Shown here in pieces: positions 28,201-36,058 of a stretch of 36,058 bases of DNA (position 1 is the stretch's first letter; every line of letters begins with the position of its first letter). Location of the stretch: assembly GCA_023091735.1 (NCBI GenBank), contig JALKBU010000513.1:1-36058 (forward strand), given 5' to 3'. This DNA is from Trichomonas tenax (taxonomy: Eukaryota; Parabasalia; Trichomonadida; Trichomonadidae). The translations under genes were made by a program, and so were the position numbers. Below the pieces are notes generated by a model, which saw nothing but the letters and a program-made list of their open reading frames with translations, ran no database searches and was not told the DNA's origin.

Positions 28201-30321
28201 TTAATTCCAAACTAAGTCAATAAGCTTCCTTATTTCCTTCTGCATATCTTCTCCGTCCTTTCTCGCGATGTTAAGGAATTTTAGTCTCACCAAAAGTAAT
28301 GCAGCTTTATGGAGTAAAGATATACCTGTTCCAGCATCAGGAATGGTTACTGTCATCTTCATATGCTCGTTAATCTGAGAAAGCTCCGCAAATAGGGTTT
28401 GACATTCGGCCATTTTTTCTGTTTTGAGTTGAATCAATGCGTTATTTACGTGTTCAGCAATATCAGTCTTCCATCGCAAATTGACGAAAGCAGCAACATC
28501 TTCGGCATTAGATATCTCAAAATCATCACTGAGAATTGCTTTAAACTCTTCAAACATTCCTCTATCGACGAGAAGTTGGAATGCGTTCTCTGTAACAGAG
28601 AGTGATGGGAAGCTTGCTTGCATTGCATCAAGGAACATATCACCAACTCTCTGCCCGGAAAAGTCTGGAGCAAAGCGAGAAACAAAATCACCGAACTGCG
28701 AGAATTCAACAGTTCCATCACATGTAAGCAATTCTCTGAATTGGAACATAATTCTTTGTCTGGCTGTTTGATTGACATCTAAAAGAAGATCCAACAAGAT
28801 TTGCATAAAGACATCTAAGTCAACAGTCATTCCGCGCTTAGGATTAATAACTTTCTTCTCAAGAAGTCTTTGAAGATTTTGCAATTCAGTGTCAGGAAGA
28901 ATCCTTGATGCAATGCTGATGTATTTAACAATAGTAAGACGAGGAAGACCTGTTTCGCATAACGGCTCCTTCTTAGTGAGCATCGATAAGAACTGGAGAA
29001 CTTTAAGTTGCCAACTCTCTTCTTCTACTTGCTTCATGAACATTCCGACATTAGCGCTTTCATGTTTATATCTGTCGCATGTATCCATGAACTGCCATAT
29101 TGCTGAAATAGCTGGTTTATAACCAAACATTAATGCGACGTGATATTTGACAACAAACTTATACAAAGGCGGTGGAGTTCCATTGTAATATGCAGCATCG
29201 TGACGAATCTTCGAAAGATATATGTCAATGATCCTCTTGTTGACCTCTTCGAGTGACAAATATGAAAGTTGTTCTCCATGACGAGGCGGCAACATTTGAG
29301 TGATGTTGTTCATGTTTTCAAGCGTAATCGTTGTTGTTCCTGTCTTCGCCATCTGTCCCATTTGCTCTCTCATGAATGTGAACTGCCTCTCGAAGTGTGC
29401 ACGAGCTGTGTAGAGTGTTTGCTCGCGTTCTTCAAGTAATGCTTTCGCGTTTGCGAGTTCTTTTCGCATTTTCAAAACTTCGACTTCTTTATCTTGAATA
29501 GACTTTTGCTCCCAATCTATCTGCGATTTATATCCATCTCTCTCAGCAGCAACTGCTGAAAGTTGAACTTGCAAATCAGAAAGTTTATCTTCGTATTCAT
29601 CTTTTTGTTTTTTGAGTTCTGATGTTAATTTTTCATTAAATTTACTCAGAGAGTCTTTCCATTCGTCAATCTGTGATTCCAAGTCCGCATGCCACTGATT
29701 TTGCATATCTAACAAGATTTTTTGTGATCTTAATTCTTCTGATGTGTCTTGTTCTTGTAATTGTAGTGCATGATTGTGCTCACGAAGCTCATTGATAACT
29801 TTTTCGCTTTCTTTCTTCTGACTGATTAAAATCTCGTTATAAACATTTGGAATATCATTGATCACAGTTGAAAACATTTTAATGATCTTCGACATAAGTT
29901 CACCACGTTCGCTGTTTTCACGTGTGACTTGTCGATTTAATTCGTCCAATGCAATTTCTAATAACTCAGCTTTTTGTGTTAATATCTGAAGTTTGGTATT
30001 TTCTGGGTGTTCTTCGTCTACATCAGCGAGTTCTATAGAATCCATCATTCTATCTACAGCATCACTCAAATATCGAACTTCATCTTTATAATTTGATGTT
30101 TTAGAAGGCCACAATATGACATTCCACTTTCCATCCTCGAAATATATCTTGTGACCTTTGTTTGAGAAGTCTTGTGGAAAGATTGGAAAACTTTGAACGA
30201 TATAATATTTCGTCGGGATTCGTGAATCAATTTCCACTTCCTCAATCTTTATGTCCTGGTCTGTCGGCAGTGTGCGGTTTACGGCCTTCATTGTCCTGCG
30301 CAGACTGCCTGTCGCCCTCAT
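28201..30321 (-). CDS. Large coiled-coil protein, 706 aa, possibly cytoskeletal
   Basis: The 706 aa begin with a basic N-terminus (MRATGSLRRTMKAVNRTL) and a ~80-residue globular part with WNVILWPS. A long coiled coil follows from residues ~110 to 330 (KKQKDEYEDKLSDLQVQLS). A helical globular region spans ~360-640, including TVEFSQFGDFVSRFAPDF, which resembles a degenerate EF-hand or a cytoskeletal adaptor helix bundle. No membrane segment is seen. In a flagellate this architecture fits an axonemal or basal-body protein, but I have no diagnostic motif. Met11 is an alternative start. The ATG lies 600 bp from the divergent GT61-like gene. Confidence 0.75.
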   Translation of the reverse strand: MRATGSLRRTMKAVNRTLPTDQDIKIEEVEIDSRIPTKYYIVQSFPIFPQDFSNKGHKIYFEDGKWNVILWPSKTSNYKDEVRYLSDAVDRMMDSIELADVDEEHPENTKLQILTQKAELLEIALDELNRQVTRENSERGELMSKIIKMFSTVINDIPNVYNEILISQKKESEKVINELREHNHALQLQEQDTSEELRSQKILLDMQNQWHADLESQIDEWKDSLSKFNEKLTSELKKQKDEYEDKLSDLQVQLSAVAAERDGYKSQIDWEQKSIQDKEVEVLKMRKELANAKALLEEREQTLYTARAHFERQFTFMREQMGQMAKTGTTTITLENMNNITQMLPPRHGEQLSYLSLEEVNKRIIDIYLSKIRHDAAYYNGTPPPLYKFVVKYHVALMFGYKPAISAIWQFMDTCDRYKHESANVGMFMKQVEEESWQLKVLQFLSMLTKKEPLCETGLPRLTIVKYISIASRILPDTELQNLQRLLEKKVINPKRGMTVDLDVFMQILLDLLLDVNQTARQRIMFQFRELLTCDGTVEFSQFGDFVSRFAPDFSGQRVGDMFLDAMQASFPSLSVTENAFQLLVDRGMFEEFKAILSDDFEISNAEDVAAFVNLRWKTDIAEHVNNALIQLKTEKMAECQTLFAELSQINEHMKMTVTIPDAGTGISLLHKAALLLVRLKFLNIARKDGEDMQKEIRKLIDLVWN

Positions 30322-30796
30322 TTTTATATTTGAAGGTGCTCCCTAAATTATACGTTTAACATTTTCAAAAAGAAGAAAAATCCAAGAAGTTAACATTTGA
30401 CACGCTTTTTATTACAATCAATGCATTAAACTATTGCAACTTGAAAATCACTATGCCACGTATCAATTTTTTGAACATGAAATGATGTATCAATGAAGCT
30501 TTATTCCAAATAGCAAAAGTTGTGTTTTGCGGGTCAATGATTAACGTTGTAAAGTGTCGGAATGTCAAAATTATTAAAAGGTGACATTGACCTAAAATGA
30601 AAAAAATGTCAAAAAAATTAATAAAGGGTGAATTTATGTTCCATTTTTGTTGCTGGGCGCAAATTTCTTCTTAAAAGTGCTTTTCGGAGTTATTTCGACG
30701 CAGACCGAGATTTCTCGCTTCTTTAGCCAGTGAATCCTTAGCATCACATGAAGCTAAGGCAATCACCGCTAAAGAAGCGAGGGAACTCTTTTTTTG
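30322..30796. other. Divergent intergenic region, left part
   Basis: The region between the 706-aa coiled-coil gene and the phased motif array. It holds scattered AATGTCAAAA and GGTGACATTGACC strings (30560-30620). The pair GCTTCTTTAGC.. (30718-) and GCTAAAGAAGC.. (30767-) is a partial inverted repeat. No gene is credible; the 64-aa minus frame at 30671-30865 runs into the motif array. Confidence 0.45.
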
Positions 30797-30911
30797 TGAT
30801 GTGTAAAATTTGTAAGTTTGACATGTAAACTCTTTTATTTGAAATGTAAATAATAATATTGACATGTAAATTATTGGATTTTCATTTAAATTTCTGTGTT
30901 TGCCATGTAAA
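30797..30911 (+). promoter_or_regulatory. Six-unit, ~21-bp phased array of TGACATGTAAA motifs
   Basis: Units are TGATGTGTAAA (30797), TGACATGTAAA (30819), TGAAATGTAAA (30840), TGACATGTAAA (30860), a degenerate TTTCATTTAAA (30880) and TGCCATGTAAA (30901). Steps are 22, 21, 20, 20 and 21 bp, so every motif lies on the same face of the helix two turns apart. The spacers are unrelated AT-rich sequence. The array ends 14 bp before the ATG at 30926. All copies read in the direction of the gene. A multimeric DNA-binding protein is the simplest explanation. Confidence 0.6.
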
Positions 30912-30925
30912 GTTTCAAATATTTC

Positions 30926-32365
30926 ATGGCAAAAAAAAATTCATTAGCCCAGGACATCAAGGGATGTTTGTACATCTTCAGGACTTCATTCGTTGTGCCT
31001 ATGGGACTGATTGCGATGATCTGTCTCTTTGTATTTTTCAACGATCCTCCAGTCTTTCCGTTACCTGATGGATCCGATTTAGTTGATTGCTCGAATATTA
31101 AAGTTACGAAACTTTTTTCAGAAAACAGCCGCTTAAAAGTTCAACTTCACGTCGACAAATTCATTCAATACCCACGACAATTGGCATTATCGATGATAAA
31201 ATTACAAGCTGACATGAATGGCATTGTTTTCGATTATCCACTGAAGAACTTTTGGGATATCAAGAGTGACCTCGAAAATATTTCGTTCTGCGTTCTTCAA
31301 ACAGTCGTTGGATCGATAAATACATCAATTATGTGTGATGGCCGAGCAATTCGATCTGAAACGCTTACAGTGAACTCAGTAGACATCTTTCCTGTCGGTT
31401 GGAGCCGTTTAACATTCCCACCAAAGCATATTGGTCAATTAAGCTCTGTGTTCTTATTTAACGATACAATTGTATTCTCCTCACAGCCAAAAGCTCATTT
31501 CGACAGAATTCAGTTCTCTTTGAACTACTCAAAGCCGATTGCTGTCGATCATCTCTCAGCTGAGCAAGTTAGACAAAAATACGGAGGAAGACTCATTCCT
31601 AAGTACGCTATCATGGTCGCTGCCAATGCACCATCAACTTTTAATCAACTTATAGATGTAATTTATCCATTTGCACTTTCATTCCAAGATATTCCAAATT
31701 CTACGGCCCATGTCTATCTCCCAAATCCAGTGTACAACCATACTAAGCTTTTTACAAATGTTCCAGGTGTCACTGTTTTGCAGAATGGAACGTTTATGTT
31801 CAATGAAATAAAGATTCCTAGAACATCGGCGGGATCTTTCTGGCCCGAGAGATACCCTGAAAACACAACTGCTGGATATTACGCTGATCAGCTGCAGTTC
31901 TTAGCATCAAATCCACTTGATGTTAAGAGAATTCGCAAATGGTATACAAATGCCACAAAATCCGGCAATGTTATTGTTGTTGACAATTACACCGCACAAT
32001 ACAAAGATGCTATAGAGAAGCAATTCAAGTGCACAATCAAGGAAGTCAATGCTAACACAAAGTTTGAAGAAATGATTCAAATAATGTCAACAGCAACAGC
32101 ATTCGTTTGTGGTCATGCAACGACATCAGTGTATGCAACATTTTTGCCTGATGATGCTATTCTCTTTGAAGTTCCTCCAGATGCTTCTAGTTGCTCCATG
32201 TTTGCATCATGGATTTGTAAGTTGAGAGGTATTAAATATGAATTTGCATACAACTCCGCAAAGTGCATATGCACGAACTTCGATTGTCATATGAACAATG
32301 CTCCTGTATACAATGGAATTAATCAAAATGATCTAATCAATAAGATGAAGAAATCCCTTTCATAA
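30926..32365 (+). CDS. GT61/DUF563-like type II membrane glycosyltransferase
   Basis: A 479-aa protein with a short basic cytosolic N-terminus and one signal anchor (residues ~15-38), giving a type II topology usual for Golgi enzymes. The lumenal part has several N-glycosylation sequons (for example NTS, NDT, NYS, NTT). Near residues 385-420 is the GT61-type C-terminal pattern. A helix EMIQIMSTATAFVCGHATTS corresponds to the family's position-conserved GxHGAxL region, followed by ILFEVPP. The canonical second His/Gly context is altered to GHATT. Many cysteines in the last 60 residues suggest disulfides. The substrate is unknown. The TTTCATGG start context lies right behind the phased motif array. 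Confidence 0.68.
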   Translation: MAKKNSLAQDIKGCLYIFRTSFVVPMGLIAMICLFVFFNDPPVFPLPDGSDLVDCSNIKVTKLFSENSRLKVQLHVDKFIQYPRQLALSMIKLQADMNGIVFDYPLKNFWDIKSDLENISFCVLQTVVGSINTSIMCDGRAIRSETLTVNSVDIFPVGWSRLTFPPKHIGQLSSVFLFNDTIVFSSQPKAHFDRIQFSLNYSKPIAVDHLSAEQVRQKYGGRLIPKYAIMVAANAPSTFNQLIDVIYPFALSFQDIPNSTAHVYLPNPVYNHTKLFTNVPGVTVLQNGTFMFNEIKIPRTSAGSFWPERYPENTTAGYYADQLQFLASNPLDVKRIRKWYTNATKSGNVIVVDNYTAQYKDAIEKQFKCTIKEVNANTKFEEMIQIMSTATAFVCGHATTSVYATFLPDDAILFEVPPDASSCSMFASWICKLRGIKYEFAYNSAKCICTNFDCHMNNAPVYNGINQNDLINKMKKSLS

Positions 32366-32515
32366 TATATAATTTTGTATTTAATATTAGCGATAAATAG
32401 TTTCTATTAATTTAAAACTTTCAATATTGTTCAGATTGGCTGGGTAGATTTTTCTGGATGAAATACAATCTCCATTGTAACAGAGGTATATATTTATAAT
32501 TTAATCATTTTTTAG

Positions 32516-32674
32516 AAAAACACAATAATTATCAAGGATGAAAGGAATTTCTTGCAACATTATGACGCTGATATGCTTGCATCCATATTTTTCTTTATCA
32601 TCAGTACGCAGGATCCCAGAAATAGAGCATCAATTGCGAGTTACGTAAGAAGAAAGACACTCAAAAAAATCTGA
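32516..32674 (+). pseudogene. Short coding-like fragment, unknown family
   Basis: A 52-residue open frame without a start codon between two stops, with protein-like composition (DADMLASIFFFIISTQDPRN, RASIASYVRRK). It could be the 3' end of a decayed gene, possibly related to the fragment at 32965. Evidence is weak. Confidence 0.25.
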
Positions 32675-32964
32675 CAGAGTGTCAAAAAATAATGCTAACT
32701 GCTTCTGAAGCATTCTTGTTATTGCCAAAAAATTGATTTCGGATGTTAATATTGATGTCGTTAAAGGTTCAATGTCTTAGCATTGAAGGATTTTATGCAT
32801 AAAAATTCCATTTTTTTAACATATAGAAAATAAGTACATTTTTCATTGTAGAATGATTTTATATCTTAAACAGTACTAAAAAATTCTGCGTAAAATTCTG
32901 CTCTAAGGTGAATTTCTCACTCTAAGGTTATTTGCAGTACATTAATCATGTGACATTTTAACAA

Positions 32965-33320
32965 ATGGCTTCTTTCGCTGACTTATTGTTCAAAAAGTCG
33001 AGGATGCAGAAATACCAGAGTGCTTCAGAGTTCCCATTGATATTATGCGGTCTCTGACACAAAACAAACTGCAAAAGGAACAAGTTCAAAAAATCCTTTT
33101 CGATTTGTGTGATAAACTGAAAGAAAATACCGCCAATCCTGCAATTATTGGTTTTCTCATAGACTGCGCTTCAATTATACGCCCAAAATCTTTGCTTGAA
33201 TTATCAAAACTTTTCAAAATGGTTCATGAACATCAAAACTTTGATTATATACCTCGGAATAACGACTTCAAGTTTGTACTCAATAGTTTATGCTTTCATT
33301 TTATTATCATTATAATATGA
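32965..33320 (+). pseudogene. Frameshifted N-terminal gene fragment, unknown family
   Basis: ATG 32965 begins MASFADLLFKK. A protein-like sequence then continues in another frame from ~32990 (KVEDAEIPECFRVPIDIMRS) to a coherent helical stretch (EQVQKILFDLCDKLKENT, PAIIGFLIDCASIIRPKSL). The frame ends in an AT-rich repeat that supplies a poly-isoleucine end. The mix suggests the first ~100 residues of a helical N-terminal domain, broken by a frameshift and truncated by repeat DNA. The domain is not one I can name; trichomonad ankyrin-type proteins often have a helical domain here. Confidence 0.4.
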
Positions 33321-33360
33321 AATTAATCATTCACATTTTATTGTCATTGTGATATGAAAT
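33297..33360. repeat. Two 27-bp tandem repeats, period 37
   Basis: A 27-bp segment starting CATTTTATTATCATT (33297-33323) recurs at 33334-33360 as CATTTTATTGTCATT.., differing by three A-to-G changes. The linking AATTAATCATTCAC also occurs in variant form at 24444, so this is a dispersed repeat family. Confidence 0.65.
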
Positions 33361-33752
33361 CAGGAAAATTTCAAAAAACGACAAAAAAAGAAGGTTATTT
33401 TGTCTGGAAGATTTGCAAAAATGGAAATCAGGACAATTCCAAAATATCTTTGAGATTTGCATCCCTGTTATATGTTTATAGAATTCCAGTTTTATAACAT
33501 TTTTTAATGTGTGTGTGCTTTTGCGCCCGCAAAAACTAATTCTAATATAAAACATTTGAATTTTACGGAAGATATATTTGAAAAAGTGAAGCCACAGTGA
33601 AACTATAATCAAAAATCTACTTTTTAATGGCATTGATAAATACAACTTGAGAGAATTAAAATGCTAAAAAAAATCAATATTTTTGGGTGTTTTATTACTT
33701 CATTTTTGATATGTTAATGCATATGAGCTAGATTTTTATTGCCCAAATTTTC

Positions 33753-34261
33753 GAGTGTCTAATAAATATTTTGCACACCATGCTTTTCCCCTGAATAATG
33801 GACTTTTTCCTTTAAAAAGCATATCAATCGATTCCCCATGAGATGTTCTATAATATATGTTGATTTGGTCAAATCTGCTATTCAAATAAATTTTTTTAGC
33901 GCACGTTTAATAATTTATGTCTGTTTGAAATTTCGAAATTTTATACAAAAATTCATCGATTGAAACAATATTTTGATCTTATTGGCTAGTGAACAACAAG
34001 AGTTTCAACAAAAAGCTTTGATTGACAATACTGGAATAGAAGAATTTAACTCTAGAAGTAAGATAAATGTTGATTAAATGCATCGATAAAATCTGACAGA
34101 CAATCAAAAAATCGACTTTTCAACACTTATGATGTATTCAGGAAATGACATCATATAATCAGAAATATCCCTAAAGACCTTGAGAATAATGATTCGACTT
34201 TTATTCATATATCTTCAATATTGAACGATTTAAGGGGGTGCAAAATATTTATTAGACACCC
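33753..34261. mobile_element. MITE with 22-bp perfect terminal inverted repeats (mariner-like)
   Basis: The left end at 33755-33776 starts GTGTCTAATA and ends TTTTGCAC. The right end at 34238-34259 is its exact 22-bp reverse complement. Partial complementarity extends 2-6 bp on each side. The right end abuts TA (CCCTA), fitting the TA target of Tc1/mariner elements; the left TA is changed to TC. The ~505-bp interior has no intact transposase, only short frames. Mariner elements are known in T. vaginalis. The right end lies 30 bp from the CCZ1-like start codon. Confidence 0.75.
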
Positions 34262-34278
34262 TATATAAAGAGAATAAT

Positions 34279-34285
34279 TCATTTT
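34279..34285 (+). promoter_or_regulatory. Inr-like TCATTTT of the CCZ1-like gene
   Basis: TCATTTT begins ~18 bp beyond the MITE end, with A34281 giving a 9-nt leader to the ATG at 34290. All sequence further upstream of the initiator is transposon DNA. Confidence 0.5.
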
Positions 34286-34289
34286 AATA

Positions 34290-35546
34290 ATGGCGTCGTT
34301 GATTGAATGTTTTCTTGTTTTCGACGGAAGACCTCAAACAGCGGAGATAGCGGCGCCACCACTGTTTTTCGTGAGGACTGAGTCAGAAGAAAGCAAGCAT
34401 TTCGCCGAAAATCAAGCAGGAATATTTTTGACATTGATTAAATTCGCTAAATTCTTCACAAATAAAGTTCCAGTCGATTATATGCTTACAAATCACCATG
34501 AAATTGCGATTGTTGAACTCTGTGATAACATATGGATCTCAATTTCGAAGAAGAACCTTGGAACTCCGAATAGACATCTTTTACATGCAATTGCAAACTG
34601 CTGCATTCGTCTTTACAATTTATTCTTCCCGAAACCGGTCCGTGATGACACTGGAAACGTTTCTAGAAGATCAGCAAAATTATTAAATTCATCATTCTCA
34701 CAAATTGTTCAAGCAATTTCATACACAAACCTGACTTTTATCCATTTATTTGATTCATTTTTCCAAGCAGACCCTCCGCCTGAAATACAATTAGAGTTTA
34801 ATCAAATTGCATCTCAAATTTTGAGTGCTGATAGTCCAATAGTTCACTTGGCTGTTATGCACAGCCGGAACTTCATTTATTCGACATTTCCAAATGACAT
34901 CGCAAATACAATCGCTGTAAGTCTTCAAACGAAGTTCCCATATCTGTTTCCACGTGTTCTGATCAAAGATGAAGAGCACCTCTATTGGATCATTGGATTA
35001 AGTCGTTCTGAGAAAGGTCCAATGAACGTTTATGCGCCGCCTTTGTTAATCGATAATGAGCAATATCCTCTTGTTGCTTTAAGATATAAGAAGTTCAAGA
35101 TATTGATGACGATCAAGCCACAGATTGTCCCAACACCAGAAGTTTTCTTGCAAATTCCTCCAAGACTGAAAAACTTAAAGCAGCTTTTGAACAAACTTAA
35201 AATTGAAACAACAAAAGGTTTGATTGATTATCCATTCATTATAATCTCTTCCAACACAACTCAGAGACAGCTCTCTTTGTTTAATAAGAGAATATCTGAT
35301 GCCTCTATTCCTATCGCTGAGCAGGACATCATTCGAGGTCATTTCTTCTCGCATCTTGTTGGAAACTTTAGCACAGTCGGGTTCTTAGGCAGATTGAACT
35401 ATTTCTTATACTATACGAAAGATACAACGAAAGAGAAGATAACGTATGTCAAATGTCCATATGTCGAGTTATCCTCTGAAATTCACTTTGCAAAAGAAAT
35501 TGCAAACGAAATATGCGTACCACACCTAACATTTACCTTGAAATGA
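34290..35546 (+). CDS. CCZ1-like longin-domain trafficking protein
   Basis: A 418-aa soluble protein. The first ~100 residues fit the first longin domain of CCZ1: a strand IECFLVFDGRP, then PPLFFVRTESEES, a helix LTLIKFAKFFTNKVP, and an IAIVELCDNIWISISKK strand, in the same order as the CCZ1 N-terminus. The middle helix QIVQAISYTNLTFIHLFDSF is also CCZ1-like. The C-terminal half (FLGRLNYFLYYTKDTTKEK) would hold the remaining longin-type domains. With MON1, CCZ1 forms the Rab7 exchange factor of late endosomes and lysosomes. The length is shorter than animal CCZ1 (~480 aa). Another tri-longin protein such as an HPS or FUZ/INTU relative is possible. Confidence 0.5.
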   Translation: MASLIECFLVFDGRPQTAEIAAPPLFFVRTESEESKHFAENQAGIFLTLIKFAKFFTNKVPVDYMLTNHHEIAIVELCDNIWISISKKNLGTPNRHLLHAIANCCIRLYNLFFPKPVRDDTGNVSRRSAKLLNSSFSQIVQAISYTNLTFIHLFDSFFQADPPPEIQLEFNQIASQILSADSPIVHLAVMHSRNFIYSTFPNDIANTIAVSLQTKFPYLFPRVLIKDEEHLYWIIGLSRSEKGPMNVYAPPLLIDNEQYPLVALRYKKFKILMTIKPQIVPTPEVFLQIPPRLKNLKQLLNKLKIETTKGLIDYPFIIISSNTTQRQLSLFNKRISDASIPIAEQDIIRGHFFSHLVGNFSTVGFLGRLNYFLYYTKDTTKEKITYVKCPYVELSSEIHFAKEIANEICVPHLTFTLK

Positions 35547-36058
35547 TTCACTCCTTGTTTGTTCCACCTACTAGTAAAGCTGTATTTATTTTTCTAAATA
35601 ATTATTATCATTTTCGATTTGATGCTATGTAATTAGAACATTAGTAATATTGGGTCTTGAGCTAAAAACACCCTACATTCGAATGGCTTTATTTTTTGTT
35701 TATGAAGAATATTCATAGAAAAAAAAATGTTTTACATTATATATTTTAAGGGGGTACCTTTGAATAGTTTACATTTTTAACTAATTTGGCAATATCCCCC
35801 TCATTAATAAAAGTATATTTTTTATTTATCCATATATGGTTATTATATGTGTAGATAAGTATGTTATATTTTTAGAACTATAGACATATTGGATATTCTC
35901 ATGTTGATACCATATTTTTCCATCTTAAAAAGGGAAAAATTTTCCTTCTACGGTGTAGTCCCGCGACCTTCATAACTTTTTATCTGATCAATATTTTTTC
36001 GATTTGAAAGTACTTTCATGTACATATTGATAGTTGTCTATCCAGTGGTATAAGTGGC
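35547..36058. other. Intergenic to window end, nothing recognised
   Basis: AT-rich. TTAAGGGGGT (35747-35756) repeats a string at the MITE's right end (34230-34239), and ATCCCCCT follows 40 bp later. The end of the window has a short GC patch (GTAGTCCCGCGACC). No gene can be supported. Confidence 0.4.

Noticed and set aside
30797..30911. CRISPR-like array (regular repeats with unique spacers)
   Set aside because: Repeats are 11 bp with ~10-bp spacers, there are no cas genes, and the context is eukaryotic; a binding-site array fits better.

Overview
The window looks like nuclear DNA of a trichomonad (parabasalid) protist, most likely a Tritrichomonas- or Trichomonas-like species. It is AT-rich, with long intronless reading frames on both strands in the standard code and cytosolic eukaryotic proteins such as ribosomal uL1/L10a, a Tctex-type dynein light chain, an importin-like solenoid and an APH-1 homologue. 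There is a decayed BspA-like leucine-rich-repeat gene, a family typical of trichomonads. Start codons often lie 7-30 nt behind TCA(+1)-type initiators like those known from Trichomonas vaginalis. No tRNA, rRNA, CRISPR or convincing intron was found. The species assignment is inference.

Layout. 1-14.3 kb is gene-dense and all on the + strand: a doubtful small ORF, an ARM-like solenoid protein, a 100-aa coiled-coil protein, a MIR-less PMT-type O-mannosyltransferase, a 1246-aa solenoid protein, a TPT/nucleotide-sugar-type transporter and an importin-beta-like protein. 14.3-20.2 kb is an accessory-looking island: a GC-richer block, three 33-bp tandem repeats, a BspA-like pseudogene with several frame lesions, then 3.2 kb without genes but with several hairpins and inverted repeats. 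20.2-22.8 kb holds RPL10A (-) divergent from an RRM protein (+), then a Tctex dynein light chain (-). 23.8-24.3 kb is a broken beta-helix-like remnant. 24.7-32.4 kb holds a coiled-coil protein, APH-1 (-), an NTF2-like protein with a Lys/Pro/Glu repeat tail, a 706-aa coiled-coil protein (-) and a GT61-like type II membrane glycosyltransferase. 32.5-34.3 kb holds gene fragments, a small tandem repeat and a ~0.5-kb MITE with 22-bp perfect inverted repeats. The MITE's right end stops about 30 bp before a CCZ1-like gene.

Functionally the identifiable genes are mostly housekeeping: translation, nuclear transport, dynein transport, secretory-pathway glycosylation (PMT, TPT-type transporter, GT61-like enzyme), intramembrane proteolysis (APH-1) and endolysosomal trafficking (CCZ1-like). 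Neighbouring genes do not form an obvious pathway. The most unusual signal is regulatory. An 11-bp motif, TGACATGTAAA, recurs upstream of several genes, often in copies phased at 18-22 bp. The best case is six units with ~21-bp spacing ending 14 bp before the GT61-like start codon. A second set of genes has long A-tracts ending 15-20 bp before ATG instead.
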